DNA of 64,000 nucleotides from Vicinamibacterales bacterium (GCA_035699745.1 DASSPH010000055.1:86969-150968), one strand, 5' to 3'. Positions 27,118 to 37,227 are shown, counted from the first letter of the stretch. Notes: generated from the sequence alone by a model not told the origin. A program made the numbers and translations.

Positions 27118-28689
27118 TCACCGGTTCTGCTCGCCGCGCAGTTCACGTTTCAGCACCTTTCCGGTGGCGCCAACCGGCAGCGACTCACGAACTTCGACGG
27201 ATCTGGGGTATTTGAACGAAGCCATCTGCTCGCGGCTCCACGCGACCAGCTCATCCGCGGTAACGGTCGAGCCAGGTTTCAGCACCACGAACGCCTTCAC
27301 TTCCTCCCCCAGCCGCGCATCCGGCACCCCGATCACCGCGGCGAGCGACACCGCCGGATGCGTCATCAGCACCTCCTCGATCTCCCGCGGATACACGTTG
27401 AACCCGCCGCGCAGGATCATGTCCTTCTTGCGATCGACGATCGCCAGATACCCGTCGGCGTCGAACTGTCCGATGTCGCCGGTGCGGAACCAGCCGCCGC
27501 GCATCGCCTCCGCCGTCGCTTCCGGCCGGTCGTAGTACCCCTTCATCACGTTCGGCCCGCGCACCACCACCTCGCCGCGCTCGCCGACCGCCACCGGCGT
27601 GTCGTGCTCGTCGACACAGCGGATCTCGACGCCGAAGATCGGCAGGCCGACGGTGCCGGGGCGCGAGGGGCGCTGCAGCTGATTGAAGGCGGCGACCGGC
27701 GCCGTCTCCGAGAGACCGTAGCCTTCCAGGATGCGGGCGTTGAACGTGCGTTCGAACTCGTACAGCACTTCGACCGGCATGGGCGCGCCGCCCGACGCGC
27801 ACACGCGCAGCGACGCCGCCGCCCGGCTGACGTCCGCGCCGGTGCCGCGCGCGTGCTGCAGCAGCGTCCAGTACATCGTCGGCACCCCGACCCACAGGCC
27901 GATCTGCTCGCGCGTGAACGCGTCGAGCACCGCCGCGGGGTCGAATCGCGGCATCAGCACGAGGCGGAAGCCGCCGTAGAAACCGGCGTTCATCTGCGCC
28001 GTCTGCGCGGTGGAGTGGAAGAGCGGCAGCGTGACGAGCGTGACGTGCTGGTCGGCGCCGTTGTCGAACGCGGGCTTGAACATGTCATGGCAGGTCACCG
28101 CGTTGGTGACCATGTTGCCGTGCGTCAGCTCGGCGCCCTTCGCGCTTCCCGTCGTCCCGGAGGTGTAGAGGATGACGGCGGTGTCCCCCGCCTCGCGGCG
28201 GACGGCCTCGAACGACGCGGCGTCGCGCATCATCGCCGGCAGCGTCAGATCGCCGTCGCGCGCCGGCGCCGCCGGATCCGCCGGCATCACGATGAACAGC
28301 GGGCAGCCCGACTGCGCACAGGCCGCCCTGGCCATCGCGGCAATCGGCAGCTCCGCGGTCCCTTCGAACGCGATGCACGCCTTGGCGTGGCTGTCGCGCA
28401 GGTGATACGCGATCTCGCGCGGCTTCAGCAGTACGTTCAGCGGCACGACGACGGCGCCGGCTTTGAGAATTCCGAAGTAGGCGATCGGGAACCACGGCAG
28501 GTTCGGGCAGGACAGCGCGACGTGATCGCCGGCGCGAATGCCCAGCGCATGGAGGCCGGCGGCGACCCGGTCCGCGGTGGCGTTCAGCTGCGCGTAGGTG
28601 AGCTGCTGCGCACCGAACGACACCGCGACGCGATCGGGCGTCAGCCGCGCGGGATGCTCGAGGACGGAGGAAAGATTGAGGCTCGCCAC
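27118..28689 (-). CDS. acyl-CoA synthetase (AMP-forming, long-chain type)
   Basis: This 523-residue ANL-superfamily enzyme has the P-loop-like motif ILYTSGTTGSAKGAELTH, the adenine motif EGYGLSETAP, the core GWFRTGDIGQFDADGYLAIVDRKKDMILRGGFNVYPREIE (hinge and A8), and the catalytic lysine in GATGKVLKREL. It would activate a carboxylic or fatty acid to its CoA thioester in the cytosol. The start is GTG 28689, 4 nt after the gnd stop, and the frame has no better start. The link to the pentose phosphate genes is positional only. Confidence 0.9.
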   Translation of the reverse strand: MASLNLSSVLEHPARLTPDRVAVSFGAQQLTYAQLNATADRVAAGLHALGIRAGDHVALSCPNLPWFPIAYFGILKAGAVVVPLNVLLKPREIAYHLRDSHAKACIAFEGTAELPIAAMARAACAQSGCPLFIVMPADPAAPARDGDLTLPAMMRDAASFEAVRREAGDTAVILYTSGTTGSAKGAELTHGNMVTNAVTCHDMFKPAFDNGADQHVTLVTLPLFHSTAQTAQMNAGFYGGFRLVLMPRFDPAAVLDAFTREQIGLWVGVPTMYWTLLQHARGTGADVSRAAASLRVCASGGAPMPVEVLYEFERTFNARILEGYGLSETAPVAAFNQLQRPSRPGTVGLPIFGVEIRCVDEHDTPVAVGERGEVVVRGPNVMKGYYDRPEATAEAMRGGWFRTGDIGQFDADGYLAIVDRKKDMILRGGFNVYPREIEEVLMTHPAVSLAAVIGVPDARLGEEVKAFVVLKPGSTVTADELVAWSREQMASFKYPRSVEVRESLPVGATGKVLKRELRGEQNR

Positions 28690-28693
28690 GCGG

Positions 28694-30109
28694 CTATTTC
28701 GGCTCCCAGTCAGAGTGCACGAACCCCGGCCGCTCGACCCGCTCGTACTTGTGCGCGCCGAACGCATCGCGCTGCGCCTGCGTGAGATTCTGCGGCAGGC
28801 GGGCGGTGCGGTAACTGTCGAAATACGCCAGGCTCGCGCCGATCGCAGGCACCGGGATGCCCGCGGCCGCCGCGGCGGCGGCGACGCGGCGCCAGCCGGG
28901 CGCGGCACGCTGCAGTTCGGCGGCGATCGCCGGGTCGACCAGCAGGTTCGCGAGCGAGGGATTGGCGGTGAACGCCGCCCGCACCGGATCGAGCAGCCGC
29001 GCGCGGATGATGCAGCCGCCCTTCCAGATTCGCGCCATCTCGGCAAGGTTCACGTTCCAGCCGTACTGCGCCGAACCGGCGGCGATGAGCGCCATGCCCT
29101 GCGCGTAGCTGCAGACGCGCGCGCCGTGCAGCGCGCTCCGCAGATCGTCGATCCACGTGCGGCGCTCGGCCGCGGCGAACGACGCTCGGGCGTCGGTCTC
29201 GGCGTAGCCTCTCGCCGCGGCGACCCGCTGCGTCTTCAGGCTCGACAACACGCGAGCGTCGAGCGCGGCGGCAATCGTCGGAATCGCGACCGCCAGATCG
29301 AGCGCGATCGCCGCGGTCCACTTTCCGGTGCCCTTCTGTCCCGCCTTGTCCTCGACGACGTCGACCAGCGGCCGGCCGGTGTCGGCATCGACGACGCGGC
29401 AGACCTGCGCGGTCAGCTCCACGAGAAACGATTCGAGCGGACCGCGGTTCCATTCCGCGAACACCTCGCCGGCCTCCGGCGTGCTCAGCCCGAGACCGCG
29501 GTGCAGCACGTCGTAGATCTCGGCGATGATCTGCATGTCGCCGTACTCGATGCCGTTGTGCACCATCTTGACGAAGTGCCCGGCGCCGTCCGGCCCGACG
29601 TGGGTCACGCACGGACCGGCGTCGGTCTTTGCCGCGATCGCTTCGAGCACGTCCTTGATCCGCGACCACGCGGCGCCGGATCCGCCCGGCATGATCGAGG
29701 GGCCGAAGCGCGCCCCTTCCTCGCCGCCCGACACGCCGCAGCCGACGAAGTCGAGGCGCTTCTCACGAAGCGCGGCCTCGCGCCGCCGCGTGTCCTCGAA
29801 GTGGGAGTTGCCGCCGTCCACCAGGATGTCGCCGGTGTCGACGAGCGGCGCCAGTCTGCCGATCATCTCGTCGACCGGTTTTCCCGCCGGCACCATCATC
29901 ATGATGCGGCGCGGCCGCTCGAGCGCGGCGACGAACTCTTCCAGAGTGCGCGCGCCGGTGAAGCGCCTGCCGGTGTGCTCGCGCACGAACGCCTCCATCC
30001 AGTCGGTCTCCAGGTTCCAGACGACGGTGGGGAATCCATGCTCCTCGACGTTCAGCGCCAGATTGCGCCCCATCGTCCCGAGCCCGATCATGCCGAACGT
30101 TCCGCTCAT
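28694..30109 (-). CDS. gnd: 6-phosphogluconate dehydrogenase (decarboxylating)
   Basis: This 471-residue enzyme has the full length of the classic dimeric family. GLGTMGRNLALNVEEHG is the NADP-binding loop, GGNSHFEDTRRREA and GCGVSGGEEGARFGPSIMPGG are the substrate loop and family signature, and catalytic Lys/Asn lie in HFVKMVHNGIEYGDM. It oxidises 6-phosphogluconate to ribulose 5-phosphate, CO2 and NADPH. The ATG overlaps the opcA stop by 4 nt. With zwf and opcA it completes the NADPH-producing branch apart from the lactonase, which is not seen here. Confidence 0.96.
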   Translation of the reverse strand: MSGTFGMIGLGTMGRNLALNVEEHGFPTVVWNLETDWMEAFVREHTGRRFTGARTLEEFVAALERPRRIMMMVPAGKPVDEMIGRLAPLVDTGDILVDGGNSHFEDTRRREAALREKRLDFVGCGVSGGEEGARFGPSIMPGGSGAAWSRIKDVLEAIAAKTDAGPCVTHVGPDGAGHFVKMVHNGIEYGDMQIIAEIYDVLHRGLGLSTPEAGEVFAEWNRGPLESFLVELTAQVCRVVDADTGRPLVDVVEDKAGQKGTGKWTAAIALDLAVAIPTIAAALDARVLSSLKTQRVAAARGYAETDARASFAAAERRTWIDDLRSALHGARVCSYAQGMALIAAGSAQYGWNVNLAEMARIWKGGCIIRARLLDPVRAAFTANPSLANLLVDPAIAAELQRAAPGWRRVAAAAAAAGIPVPAIGASLAYFDSYRTARLPQNLTQAQRDAFGAHKYERVERPGFVHSDWEPK

Positions 30110-31038
30110 CCTTCCAGCTCCAGTGCGGACGCGAGCGCCCGCTCGAACGCGAGGTCGCGCGTGCGCACCCCCAGCTCCTCGCCGATCAACGCGGCCAGCG
30201 TGGCGTCACCCACCGGCACGATCCGCGCCGACTCCTCGAAGCCGTCCACCGCGGCGGTGAGGCACTCGCTGGTCTTGCCCGCCGCGGTGATGGCGACGCC
30301 GGTCCCCTCGAGCCGGACGTAGCGCAGCGGCGTCCGCGCGCCGTTGGCCGGCGCGGGTGCGATGTCGATCGCGACCGACGGCGTCCACTTCAGGCAGGCG
30401 CGCAGCCAGCCGGCGTAGAGCCGCGCGGCGTGCGGGTCGGCCGCCTCGATGGTGAGGCGGCGGAACCCGCCCAGACCGGCGCGGACCGGCGGCAGATCGA
30501 AGAGATGCGCGACCGCCGACCGCCAGCGCGTCAGGCGGGTCCACCGCAGGTCGGTGAGCGCGGTCCGCTCGAACAGGTGCTGCGCCTTCCGCCAGCCTTC
30601 GACCGGATCCTCCGCGTCGAGGATCATCCGGTCCGCCAGGCCGGCCAGATCGTGCAGCTTGTCCACCGATCCGCCGCGCCACCACACGACCGCGGGAAGG
30701 CTCGACAGCCGCAGCGCGGCCACGGCGTTGTTGAGGAATCGCGGGGCGAGCCCGGCGATGGCAATCGCGCTCTCCGTGACGCGCGCCGTCGGCGCGGTGT
30801 GCTCCCCTTCCGAGATGAGAATCGTTCGCACGCCGCCGGACTCGCCCAGCCGCTCCAGCGCTTCGGCGGCGGCCGCCAGCCGCGCGAGGTCGCCGATGAC
30901 GATCACGGTCGCGGTCAGGGCCCGCGCCGGCGCTCCTTTCCGGTCGCGGCCGTCGCGCACCAGGCGCGCCAGCGTGACTTCGATGTCGGCGAACGGCACG
31001 TCGCGGCCTGCCGGGAGCAGGCGATCGGCTGCGGCCAT
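30106..31038 (-). CDS. opcA: OpcA-like glucose-6-phosphate dehydrogenase assembly protein
   Basis: This 310-residue protein resembles OpcA of cyanobacteria and actinobacteria: a mixed alpha/beta N-terminal half with TVIVIGDL, then LPAVVWWRGGSV and a variable C-terminus. OpcA binds and activates G6PDH and, in cyanobacteria, links it to redox state. The ATG shares one base with the zwf stop (TGATG), and the end overlaps gnd. The zwf-opcA-gnd order supports the call more than sequence conservation does. Confidence 0.82.
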   Translation of the reverse strand: MAAADRLLPAGRDVPFADIEVTLARLVRDGRDRKGAPARALTATVIVIGDLARLAAAAEALERLGESGGVRTILISEGEHTAPTARVTESAIAIAGLAPRFLNNAVAALRLSSLPAVVWWRGGSVDKLHDLAGLADRMILDAEDPVEGWRKAQHLFERTALTDLRWTRLTRWRSAVAHLFDLPPVRAGLGGFRRLTIEAADPHAARLYAGWLRACLKWTPSVAIDIAPAPANGARTPLRYVRLEGTGVAITAAGKTSECLTAAVDGFEESARIVPVGDATLAALIGEELGVRTRDLAFERALASALELEG

Positions 31039-32570
31039 CAGAGCGTCCTCCAGCGCCGTCCGTCCGCCGCGATCAGCGCGGTGGCCTCCGCGGGCCCCCA
31101 CTCGCCGGCTTCGTAGAGCGGCACGTCGCGGGCCGCGGACGCCGCCCACGCCTCGTGGATGGGGGTGATCAGCGCCCACGACGTCTCCACGAAGTCATGG
31201 CGCGCGAACAGCGTGGCGTCGCCGAGCATCGCGTCGAGCAGCAGTGTTTCGTAGGCTTCGGGGACGGCGACCCCGAAGGCGCTGCCGTAGCGGAAGTTCA
31301 TCATCACCGGCGCGAGCTGCAGCCGGCTGCCTGGCAGCTTGGCCTCGAACCGGACCGAAATCCCCTCGTCCGGCTGCACGTTGACGATCAGCAGGTTGGA
31401 CGCAATCGCCGTCGGACTGACCTTCTTGAAGATGTGGAGCGGCGGGCGCCGGAACTGGATGGCGATTTCCGTGGTCCGCTTCGGCAGGCGCTTCCCTGTT
31501 CTCACGTAGAACGGCACACCGGCCCATCGCCAGCTGTCGAGGTGAACCCTGAGCGCGACGTACGTCTCGGTGGTGGAGCCCTGTGCGACCCCTTCTTCCT
31601 CGCGATAGCCCGGCACTTCGGCGCCGTTCACCCAGCCGGCGTCGTATTGCGCCCGCACGACGCCGTCGGCGCGAGCGTCGCCGCCGACGACGGGCTGCAT
31701 CGACGCGAGGACGTCGAGCTTGCGGTCGCGGACGTTCTCGGCCGAGAAGGCGATCGGCGGCTCCATCGCGATCAAGGCGAGCACCTGCATCAGGTGGTTC
31801 TGCACCATGTCGCGCAGCGCGCCCGCGCCTTCGTAATAGTTCGCGCGCCGTTCGACGCCGACCGTCTCGGCCGCCGTGATCTGCACGTGATCGATGTAGC
31901 GCCGGTTCCACACCGGTTCGAACATGCCGTTGGCGAACCTGAACACCAGCAGGTTCTGGACGGTTTCCTTCCCGAGGTAATGATCGATGCGGAAGATCTG
32001 CGATTCGTCGAGATGCGAGTGCAGTAGATCGTTGAGCGCGCGCGCGCTCGCGAGGTCGGTGCCGAAGGGCTTTTCGACGATGACGCGCCGGTAGCCTCCG
32101 TCGCTGCGCGTCAGTCCCGCGGCGCCGAGCCGCTCGACCACCGTCCCGTATACCGTCGGCGGGATGGCCAGGTAGAACAGCACCCCCTGCGGCGCGCCGC
32201 GCTCGGCCAGACAGGCCCGCAGCGCCTCGTACAGCTTCGGGTCGTCCATCTCTCCCTGCACGTACGCCATCTCGCGCGCCAGCGCGGACGACACCTGATC
32301 CGGGGCGCTCAACCCGGCGAACTCCTTCAGGCTGTCGTGGAGCTGCTGACGGAACTCGTCGTCCGACATCGGCGACCGCGCCACGCCGACAACGGAGAAC
32401 CGCGCCGGCAGCCGCTGCCCGCGCGAGAGATGGTAGAGCGCCGGCAGCAGCTTGCGCCGCGTCAGATCGCCGGACGCGCCGAAGATGACGAGGGCGGTCG
32501 GCTCGGGAGTCGGCTCGATGCGTAAACCGTCGAGCAACGGGTTGAGCCCGTCGCCCGCTGGGACTGGCAT
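31038..32570 (-). CDS. zwf: glucose-6-phosphate 1-dehydrogenase
   Basis: This 510-residue enzyme has NADP-binding GASGDLTRRKLLPALY, the substrate-binding RIDHYLGKETVQNLL with the active-site His/Lys set, and EKPFGTDLASA. It catalyses the first, NADPH-forming step of the pentose phosphate pathway. The ATG at 32570 is six bases after a TATAGT box with no Shine-Dalgarno between, so the operon zwf-opcA-gnd-ligase probably has a leaderless message. Confidence 0.97.
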   Translation of the reverse strand: MPVPAGDGLNPLLDGLRIEPTPEPTALVIFGASGDLTRRKLLPALYHLSRGQRLPARFSVVGVARSPMSDDEFRQQLHDSLKEFAGLSAPDQVSSALAREMAYVQGEMDDPKLYEALRACLAERGAPQGVLFYLAIPPTVYGTVVERLGAAGLTRSDGGYRRVIVEKPFGTDLASARALNDLLHSHLDESQIFRIDHYLGKETVQNLLVFRFANGMFEPVWNRRYIDHVQITAAETVGVERRANYYEGAGALRDMVQNHLMQVLALIAMEPPIAFSAENVRDRKLDVLASMQPVVGGDARADGVVRAQYDAGWVNGAEVPGYREEEGVAQGSTTETYVALRVHLDSWRWAGVPFYVRTGKRLPKRTTEIAIQFRRPPLHIFKKVSPTAIASNLLIVNVQPDEGISVRFEAKLPGSRLQLAPVMMNFRYGSAFGVAVPEAYETLLLDAMLGDATLFARHDFVETSWALITPIHEAWAASAARDVPLYEAGEWGPAEATALIAADGRRWRTL

Positions 32571-32576
32571 CGCAGG

Positions 32577-32582
32577 ACTATA
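32577..32582 (-). promoter_or_regulatory. -10 box for leaderless zwf operon mRNA
   Basis: Read on the minus strand this is TATAGT, separated from the zwf ATG by CCTGCG (six bases). No ribosome-binding sequence fits in that gap, so the transcript should start at the ATG. Confidence 0.55.
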
Positions 32583-32634
32583 TCAACACGCGGCACGCGG
32601 CCGGCTGAGCGCTGGGAGCTGCCGGCTGCCCGCC

Positions 32635-33819
32635 TCACGGATTCTCAGTCAGGAACTTCACCGCCTTCGGCGTTGCGAGCAACCGCAGATGCTGGCGGGC
32701 GCGTGTGCGCAGGCGCTGATCGCGCTCGCTGGTCGCAATCCGGATCAGCTCGTCGTCGTCCTTGGCGTTGAACAGCCCCGTCAGCACCGCCAGCCGCGAC
32801 GCTTGCGGCAGCTGCGCGTAGAGGGAGCGGAGCTGGACCCGGGCGCCGGTGCGGCCGAGCGTCACGATTGCCGTGTCGCGGAGCGAGGCGTCGGATTCAC
32901 TGCGCACGATGTTGACCAGCGCGGTCGTGAACACCGGCTCCTGCACGCGGCCCATCTCGCGGATCGCGGCGAGGCGGACGACCGGCGCGCCGCGGCGCGC
33001 CGCTTCGACCAGCGTATTGCGCGCGTCGCTGCGCGGCGACTGCGCGAGCACGATCACGGCGCGGCGCGCGTCGTTCGGGTTCTTGTTGTCGAGCGCGATC
33101 TCGCGCAGCAGCGGGATCACGCGATCGCTGTGCGAATCGAGCAGGCTCACCAGCGCCTGCATGCGCACGTCCGAGTCCCACTCGTAGGGCTGCGGCGGCA
33201 GGAATCCCTCGAACGGCGCCGGCGGCGCGCCGGGGCGCCCCGGACGGGGCGGCGGAGGCGTCGCCGCCGGAAACGGCGCCGGCGCGGGCGGCACGGCCGG
33301 CGTGACGGCTGCCGGCGCGTCGGGGGGGGGCGCCGGCTGCGGCGGCAGGACCGCCGTGGGCGCTGCGGCGCGCGGCGGAGGCATCGCCGCGCGCGGCGCG
33401 GGCGGCGCCGGTCTGGCCGCCGGCACGGGCACCGCGGGCGGCGGAGCTGCGGGCGGCGCCGCGAGCACCCACAGGACATCGTCGCGGCGGAGCCGCTGCG
33501 CGATCTCGACGCGCAGGGAGCGCGCCGGGCGCACCCACCGGCTCTTCAGGAACTGCCGCTCGAGCCGCGCGATCGTCTGCAGCGCTTCGGCCTGCTCGCC
33601 GATCTGCGACTGGCTGTGCGCCAGCCAGAACAATGCTTCGTCACGGTTCGCATCCCTCGGATCGTCGGCGACGATGCGCAGCTCGGCGATCGCGCGGTTC
33701 CACTGCTCGTCGGCGATGTAATCCTTGGCGAGCGCGAGACGGCGCGAATCGGGCGCGGGCGCCGCGTGGACCGCGGCCGCGAACAGCACCACTGCCAGTG
33801 TCGAAGCAACCTTCTTCAT
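32635..33819 (-). CDS. periplasmic TPR/HEAT-repeat protein of an ECF-sigma operon
   Basis: This 394-residue protein has a signal peptide (1-20, ending AAAVHA), then a TPR-like helical region (LAKDYIADEQWNRAIAELR, EALFWLAHSQSQIGEQAEAL). A long Pro/Ala linker (~130-210) follows, then HEAT-type repeats to the C-terminus (RRAVIVLAQ, VRLAAIREMG, RDTAIVTLGR). It lies 8 nt after the anti-sigma gene. It may be the sensor or effector of the sigma/anti-sigma pair in the envelope; that is inference from context. Confidence 0.75.
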   Translation of the reverse strand: MKKVASTLAVVLFAAAVHAAPAPDSRRLALAKDYIADEQWNRAIAELRIVADDPRDANRDEALFWLAHSQSQIGEQAEALQTIARLERQFLKSRWVRPARSLRVEIAQRLRRDDVLWVLAAPPAAPPPAVPVPAARPAPPAPRAAMPPPRAAAPTAVLPPQPAPPPDAPAAVTPAVPPAPAPFPAATPPPPRPGRPGAPPAPFEGFLPPQPYEWDSDVRMQALVSLLDSHSDRVIPLLREIALDNKNPNDARRAVIVLAQSPRSDARNTLVEAARRGAPVVRLAAIREMGRVQEPVFTTALVNIVRSESDASLRDTAIVTLGRTGARVQLRSLYAQLPQASRLAVLTGLFNAKDDDELIRIATSERDQRLRTRARQHLRLLATPKAVKFLTENP

Positions 33820-33827
33820 GACCAACC

Positions 33828-34622
33828 TCAGAGTCCCGCCGATCCGTTCGCCACCACCTGCATCTTCATCACCAGATCGCGCTTGGCGATCAGCCGCTGC
33901 AGGCGCTCGAGCGCCTGCCGATCGCTGCTGTCGCTGAGCGACGCTTCCAGCAGCACCGTTTCCAGGTCGCGCATGACGCGCGCGACGTCGGCAACGCCGC
34001 GATCCTGCGCCGCCATCCGGTACAGCCGCGTATCGGCGAGCAGCGAGCCGGCCAGACGGCGCTCGTACTGCCAGTCGTCGGCGCTCGTGCGCTCCGGATC
34101 CCTGGCCGACAGTCCGAGGACGACGAGCTTGGACCGCTCGAGGTGCTCGACGCTGCCTTCGCGCAGCGATTGCGTCAGCGCGGCGTTCAGCGGCGCGGGC
34201 GCGGGGGCCGGCGTCCCCGTCGGCGTGTTCGCCACCTGCCGGGGCACCGCCACGGCGCCCCGGAAGCGCGCGGCAGCGACGATGCCGATGGCGACGAGCG
34301 CCAGCATGGCCGCGAGCGCCGCGAGCTGCCGCACCGACCAGCGTCCCTGCCGGAATTCGAGGATCGCTGCGGGCGCCCGCGGCTGCCGCGGGCGCGCCGG
34401 CGGCACGGCAGCGTCGAGACGGCGCATGAATCCCGACCAGTCGCCCGCCGGCGGAGCATCGACCACGGGACGCGCGGCGAGCGCCTCGCGAATCGCGTTC
34501 AGGTCGTCGAGACGCTGCCGGCAGACTTCGCATCCGCGCACGTGATGGGCCGCCCGCGCGCGCTCGGACGGCTTCAACTCGTCGTAGAAGTAGAGGACGA
34601 CATCGAAATCGCACGCGCTCAT
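33828..34622 (-). CDS. zinc-finger anti-sigma factor with one membrane helix
   Basis: This 264-residue protein begins with an anti-sigma zinc-finger: HHVRGCEVCRQRL supplies H-x3-C-x2-C. One transmembrane helix (~100-122, LAALAAMLALVAIGIVAAA) follows, then a helical periplasmic domain of ~130 residues. Such proteins hold an ECF sigma factor at the membrane until a signal arrives. The ATG overlaps the sigma-factor TGA (ATGA), which is the usual arrangement for a cognate pair. Confidence 0.87.
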   Translation of the reverse strand: MSACDFDVVLYFYDELKPSERARAAHHVRGCEVCRQRLDDLNAIREALAARPVVDAPPAGDWSGFMRRLDAAVPPARPRQPRAPAAILEFRQGRWSVRQLAALAAMLALVAIGIVAAARFRGAVAVPRQVANTPTGTPAPAPAPLNAALTQSLREGSVEHLERSKLVVLGLSARDPERTSADDWQYERRLAGSLLADTRLYRMAAQDRGVADVARVMRDLETVLLEASLSDSSDRQALERLQRLIAKRDLVMKMQVVANGSAGL

Positions 34623-35212
34623 GCGCCTTCCCCTGCCGTGACCCTGGCGCCGGCGAGCGCCGCGCGCAGGCGGTGCACCGCCGCGTGCAGCTGCCGCTTG
34701 ACCGTGCCCTCCGCCAGGCCCAGCGCGGCCGCAATCTCGGACAGTTTCAATCCTTCATGATGCCGCATCGTGAAGACCAGCCGCTGCCCCGGCGGGAGCC
34801 GGGCGATTTCCGCTTCGAGCACTGCGCCAAGCTGGCCGCCGTAGGCCTGTTCCTCCGGGCCGGGGCCATCTTCCGGCGTATTCATCATCTTCAGCTCCGC
34901 ATCGTCCGTGAACGGCGCCCAGCCCGCGGGGGCGTGGCGGCGCTTGTGGTCGATGCACGCATTCATCACGATCCGGTAGAGCCACGAGGTCAGCTGCGCG
35001 TCGTAGCGGAACCGGTCCAGCGAACGATAGACCTTGATGAACACGTCCTGCGCGATGTCTTCGGCATCGTGATGGTTGCCGGCGAACTGATAGGCGAGGC
35101 GATACACCATCGCCCGGTGCCGCTCCACGAGCGCATGGAAGGCCGCGCTGTCGCCAGCCGCCGCGCGGGCCACCAGATCCGAATCCGCCGTCGCACGGAG
35201 GCCGCCGTTCAC
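34619..35212 (-). CDS. ECF-type RNA polymerase sigma factor
   Basis: This 197-residue protein has region 2 at ~10-80 (AFHALVERHRAMVYRLAYQF, DAEDIAQDVFIKVYRSL, SWLYRIVMNACIDHKRR) and region 4 at ~130-190 (LPPGQRLVFTMRHHEGLKLSEIAAALGLAEGTVKRQLHAAVHRL). There is no region 3, as in ECF/RpoE proteins. The frame is open far upstream without ATG; GTG 35212 gives a normal N-terminus and has a CATATT box seven bases upstream. It is divergent from typA. Confidence 0.92.
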   Translation of the reverse strand: MNGGLRATADSDLVARAAAGDSAAFHALVERHRAMVYRLAYQFAGNHHDAEDIAQDVFIKVYRSLDRFRYDAQLTSWLYRIVMNACIDHKRRHAPAGWAPFTDDAELKMMNTPEDGPGPEEQAYGGQLGAVLEAEIARLPPGQRLVFTMRHHEGLKLSEIAAALGLAEGTVKRQLHAAVHRLRAALAGARVTAGEGA

Positions 35213-35219
35213 TGTCAGG

Positions 35220-35225
35220 AATATG
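35220..35225 (-). promoter_or_regulatory. weak -10 box of the ECF sigma operon
   Basis: On the minus strand this is CATATT, seven bases before the GTG at 35212, with no Shine-Dalgarno between. It matches the spacing seen at other leaders in the window but is a poorer box. A typical ECF autoregulatory -35 (AAC) was not recognised. Confidence 0.25.
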
Positions 35226-35287
35226 ACGTAGAGAGAGGCCCGACGGTTGATCGGGACCGGATCGGGGGTCGGGCGACCGGCAACCGG

Positions 35288-35293
35288 TATACT
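35288..35293 (+). promoter_or_regulatory. -10 box for leaderless typA mRNA
   Basis: TATACT is followed by GATTAG (six bases) and then the typA ATG at 35300. There is no ribosome-binding site in the gap, so the message probably begins at the start codon. Confidence 0.55.
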
Positions 35294-35299
35294 GATTAG

Positions 35300-37150
35300 A
35301 TGCACCTGGCCCGTTCCAGCTCGTCTGAGGTCGCCAATCCGCTCCGGCGGAACGTGGCCATCATCGCCCACGTCGACCATGGCAAGACCACGCTGGTGGA
35401 CGGGCTCCTGCGCCAGAGCGGCACGTTCCGCAGCAACGAGCGGGTCGCCGAGCGCGCCATGGACAACATCGACCTCGAGCGCGAGCGCGGGATCACGATT
35501 CTGGCGAAGAACACCGCCGTCCATTACGACAACACCCTGATCAACATCGTCGACACGCCCGGACACGCCGACTTCGGCGGCGAGGTCGAACGGACGCTGT
35601 CGATGGTCGACGCGGTGATGCTGCTGGTGGACGCGTCCGAGGGGCCGCTGCCGCAGACCCGCTTCGTGCTGCGCAAGGCGCTGGAGCGCCGGCTGCCGCC
35701 GCTGGTCGTGATCAACAAGATCGACCGTCCGGATGCGCGCGTGCAGGAGGTGCTGAACGAGATCTACGACCTCTTCATCGACCTCGACGCGACCGAGGAC
35801 CAGATCGATTTCCCCGTAATCTACGCGAGCGCCAAGGCGGGCACCGCGTCGATGTCGATGGACACACCGGGCGAAGATCTGCGCCCGCTGTTCGACGCGA
35901 TCATCAAGCACGTGCCGCCGCCGCGCGGGCGCGCCGACGCGCCGCTGCAGATCCTGGTGGCGAACCTCGATTCGAGCGATTACCTGGGGCGCATCGCCGT
36001 CGGCCGGATCTTCAACGGCACGGTCCGCATCGGCGACCCCGTGTCGGTGTGCCGGCTCGATGGCTCGTTCCACGACACGAAGGTCACCAAGCTGTTCGCG
36101 TTCGACGGGTTGAAGCGCGTCGACATCGACCAGGCCGCCGCCGGCGACATCGTCTGCCTCGCCGGCATAGACGACATCACCATCGGCGAGACGATCGCCG
36201 ACGTCGAGCACCGCAAGGCGATGCCGGTGATTGCCGTCGACGAGCCGACGGTGTCGATGATCTTCGGCGTCAACACCTCGCCGATGTCCGGCCGCGACGG
36301 GCAGTTCGTCACCTCCCGCCAGATCAAGGACCGCCTCGACAAGGAGCTGCTCGGCAACGTGTCGATCCGCGTCGAGCCGACCGACAGCCCCGAGCAGATG
36401 AAAGTGCTCGGCCGCGGCGAGCTGCAATTGTCCATTCTCATCGAGATGATGCGGCGCGAAGGCTTCGAGATGCAGGTCTCGCGCCCCGACATCGTCACCA
36501 AGTCGGTGGGCGGCAAGCTGATGGAGCCGGTCGAGGATCTGGTGATCGACGTGGCCGAGGACTTTCAGGGCGTGGTCATCGCGCAGGTCGGCACGCGGCG
36601 AGGGACCATGACGAAGATGGTGAACCACGGGAGCGGCCGCGTCCGCCTCGAGTTCCGCATTCCCGCCCGCGGCCTGATCGGCTTCCGCTCCCAGTTCCTG
36701 ACCGAGACCAAGGGAACCGGCATCATGAACCACCTGTTCGCCGGCTGGGAGCCCTGGCACGGCGCGATTCCCGCGCGCGCGACCGGCGCGCTGGTCGCGG
36801 ATCGCGCCGGCGCCGCAACCGCCTACGCGATCTGGAACCTGCAGGAGCGCGGCGAGATGTTCGTCGAGCCGGGCGAGAAGGTCTACGAGGGGATGATCGT
36901 CGGCGAGAACGCGCGCGCCGCCGACATGGACGTCAACATCACGAAGGAAAAGAAACAGACGAACATGCGCGCGTCGACGGCGGACGAGGCGGTCCGTCTG
37001 ATTCCGGCGCGGAAGATGGGGCTCGAGCAGGCGATCGAATTCATCAACGACGACGAGCTGGTGGAGATCACGCCCAGGAACATCCGCCTGCGCAAGCGCG
37101 TGCTCGCCGCGAACCAGCGTCCAAGACGCAGCGCGGACGCCGCCGAATAA
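35300..37150 (+). CDS. typA: ribosome-binding translational GTPase TypA/BipA
   Basis: This 616-residue protein has the full-length TypA layout. The G domain has G1 [10 protein letters not shown]2 RGITI, G3 [14 protein letters not shown] and G4 NKIDRPDAR. Domain II, EF-G-like domains III/V and the TypA-specific C-terminus ([29 protein letters not shown]) follow. BipA assists ribosome assembly and adaptation to low temperature or stress. It is monocistronic, with a hairpin after the stop. Confidence 0.96.
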   Translation: MHLARSSSSEVANPLRRNVAIIAHVDHGKTTLVDGLLRQSGTFRSNERVAERAMDNIDLERERGITILAKNTAVHYDNTLINIVDTPGHADFGGEVERTLSMVDAVMLLVDASEGPLPQTRFVLRKALERRLPPLVVINKIDRPDARVQEVLNEIYDLFIDLDATEDQIDFPVIYASAKAGTASMSMDTPGEDLRPLFDAIIKHVPPPRGRADAPLQILVANLDSSDYLGRIAVGRIFNGTVRIGDPVSVCRLDGSFHDTKVTKLFAFDGLKRVDIDQAAAGDIVCLAGIDDITIGETIADVEHRKAMPVIAVDEPTVSMIFGVNTSPMSGRDGQFVTSRQIKDRLDKELLGNVSIRVEPTDSPEQMKVLGRGELQLSILIEMMRREGFEMQVSRPDIVTKSVGGKLMEPVEDLVIDVAEDFQGVVIAQVGTRRGTMTKMVNHGSGRVRLEFRIPARGLIGFRSQFLTETKGTGIMNHLFAGWEPWHGAIPARATGALVADRAGAATAYAIWNLQERGEMFVEPGEKVYEGMIVGENARAADMDVNITKEKKQTNMRASTADEAVRLIPARKMGLEQAIEFINDDELVEITPRNIRLRKRVLAANQRPRRSADAAE

Positions 37151-37154
37151 CCGG

Positions 37155-37171
37155 AGCCGCCGCCGGCGGCT
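37155..37171 (+). terminator. G+C-rich hairpin after typA
   Basis: AGCCGCC at 37155-37161 pairs perfectly with GGCGGCT at 37165-37171 around a three-base loop, 4 bp past the typA stop. No T-tract follows, so termination would be weak or factor-assisted. Confidence 0.35.
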
Positions 37172-37227
37172 TCAATGCCCGCGCGGGTCCAGCTCAGCCT
37201 TCGCCCGGCGCCAGCTCGGCACGCCGT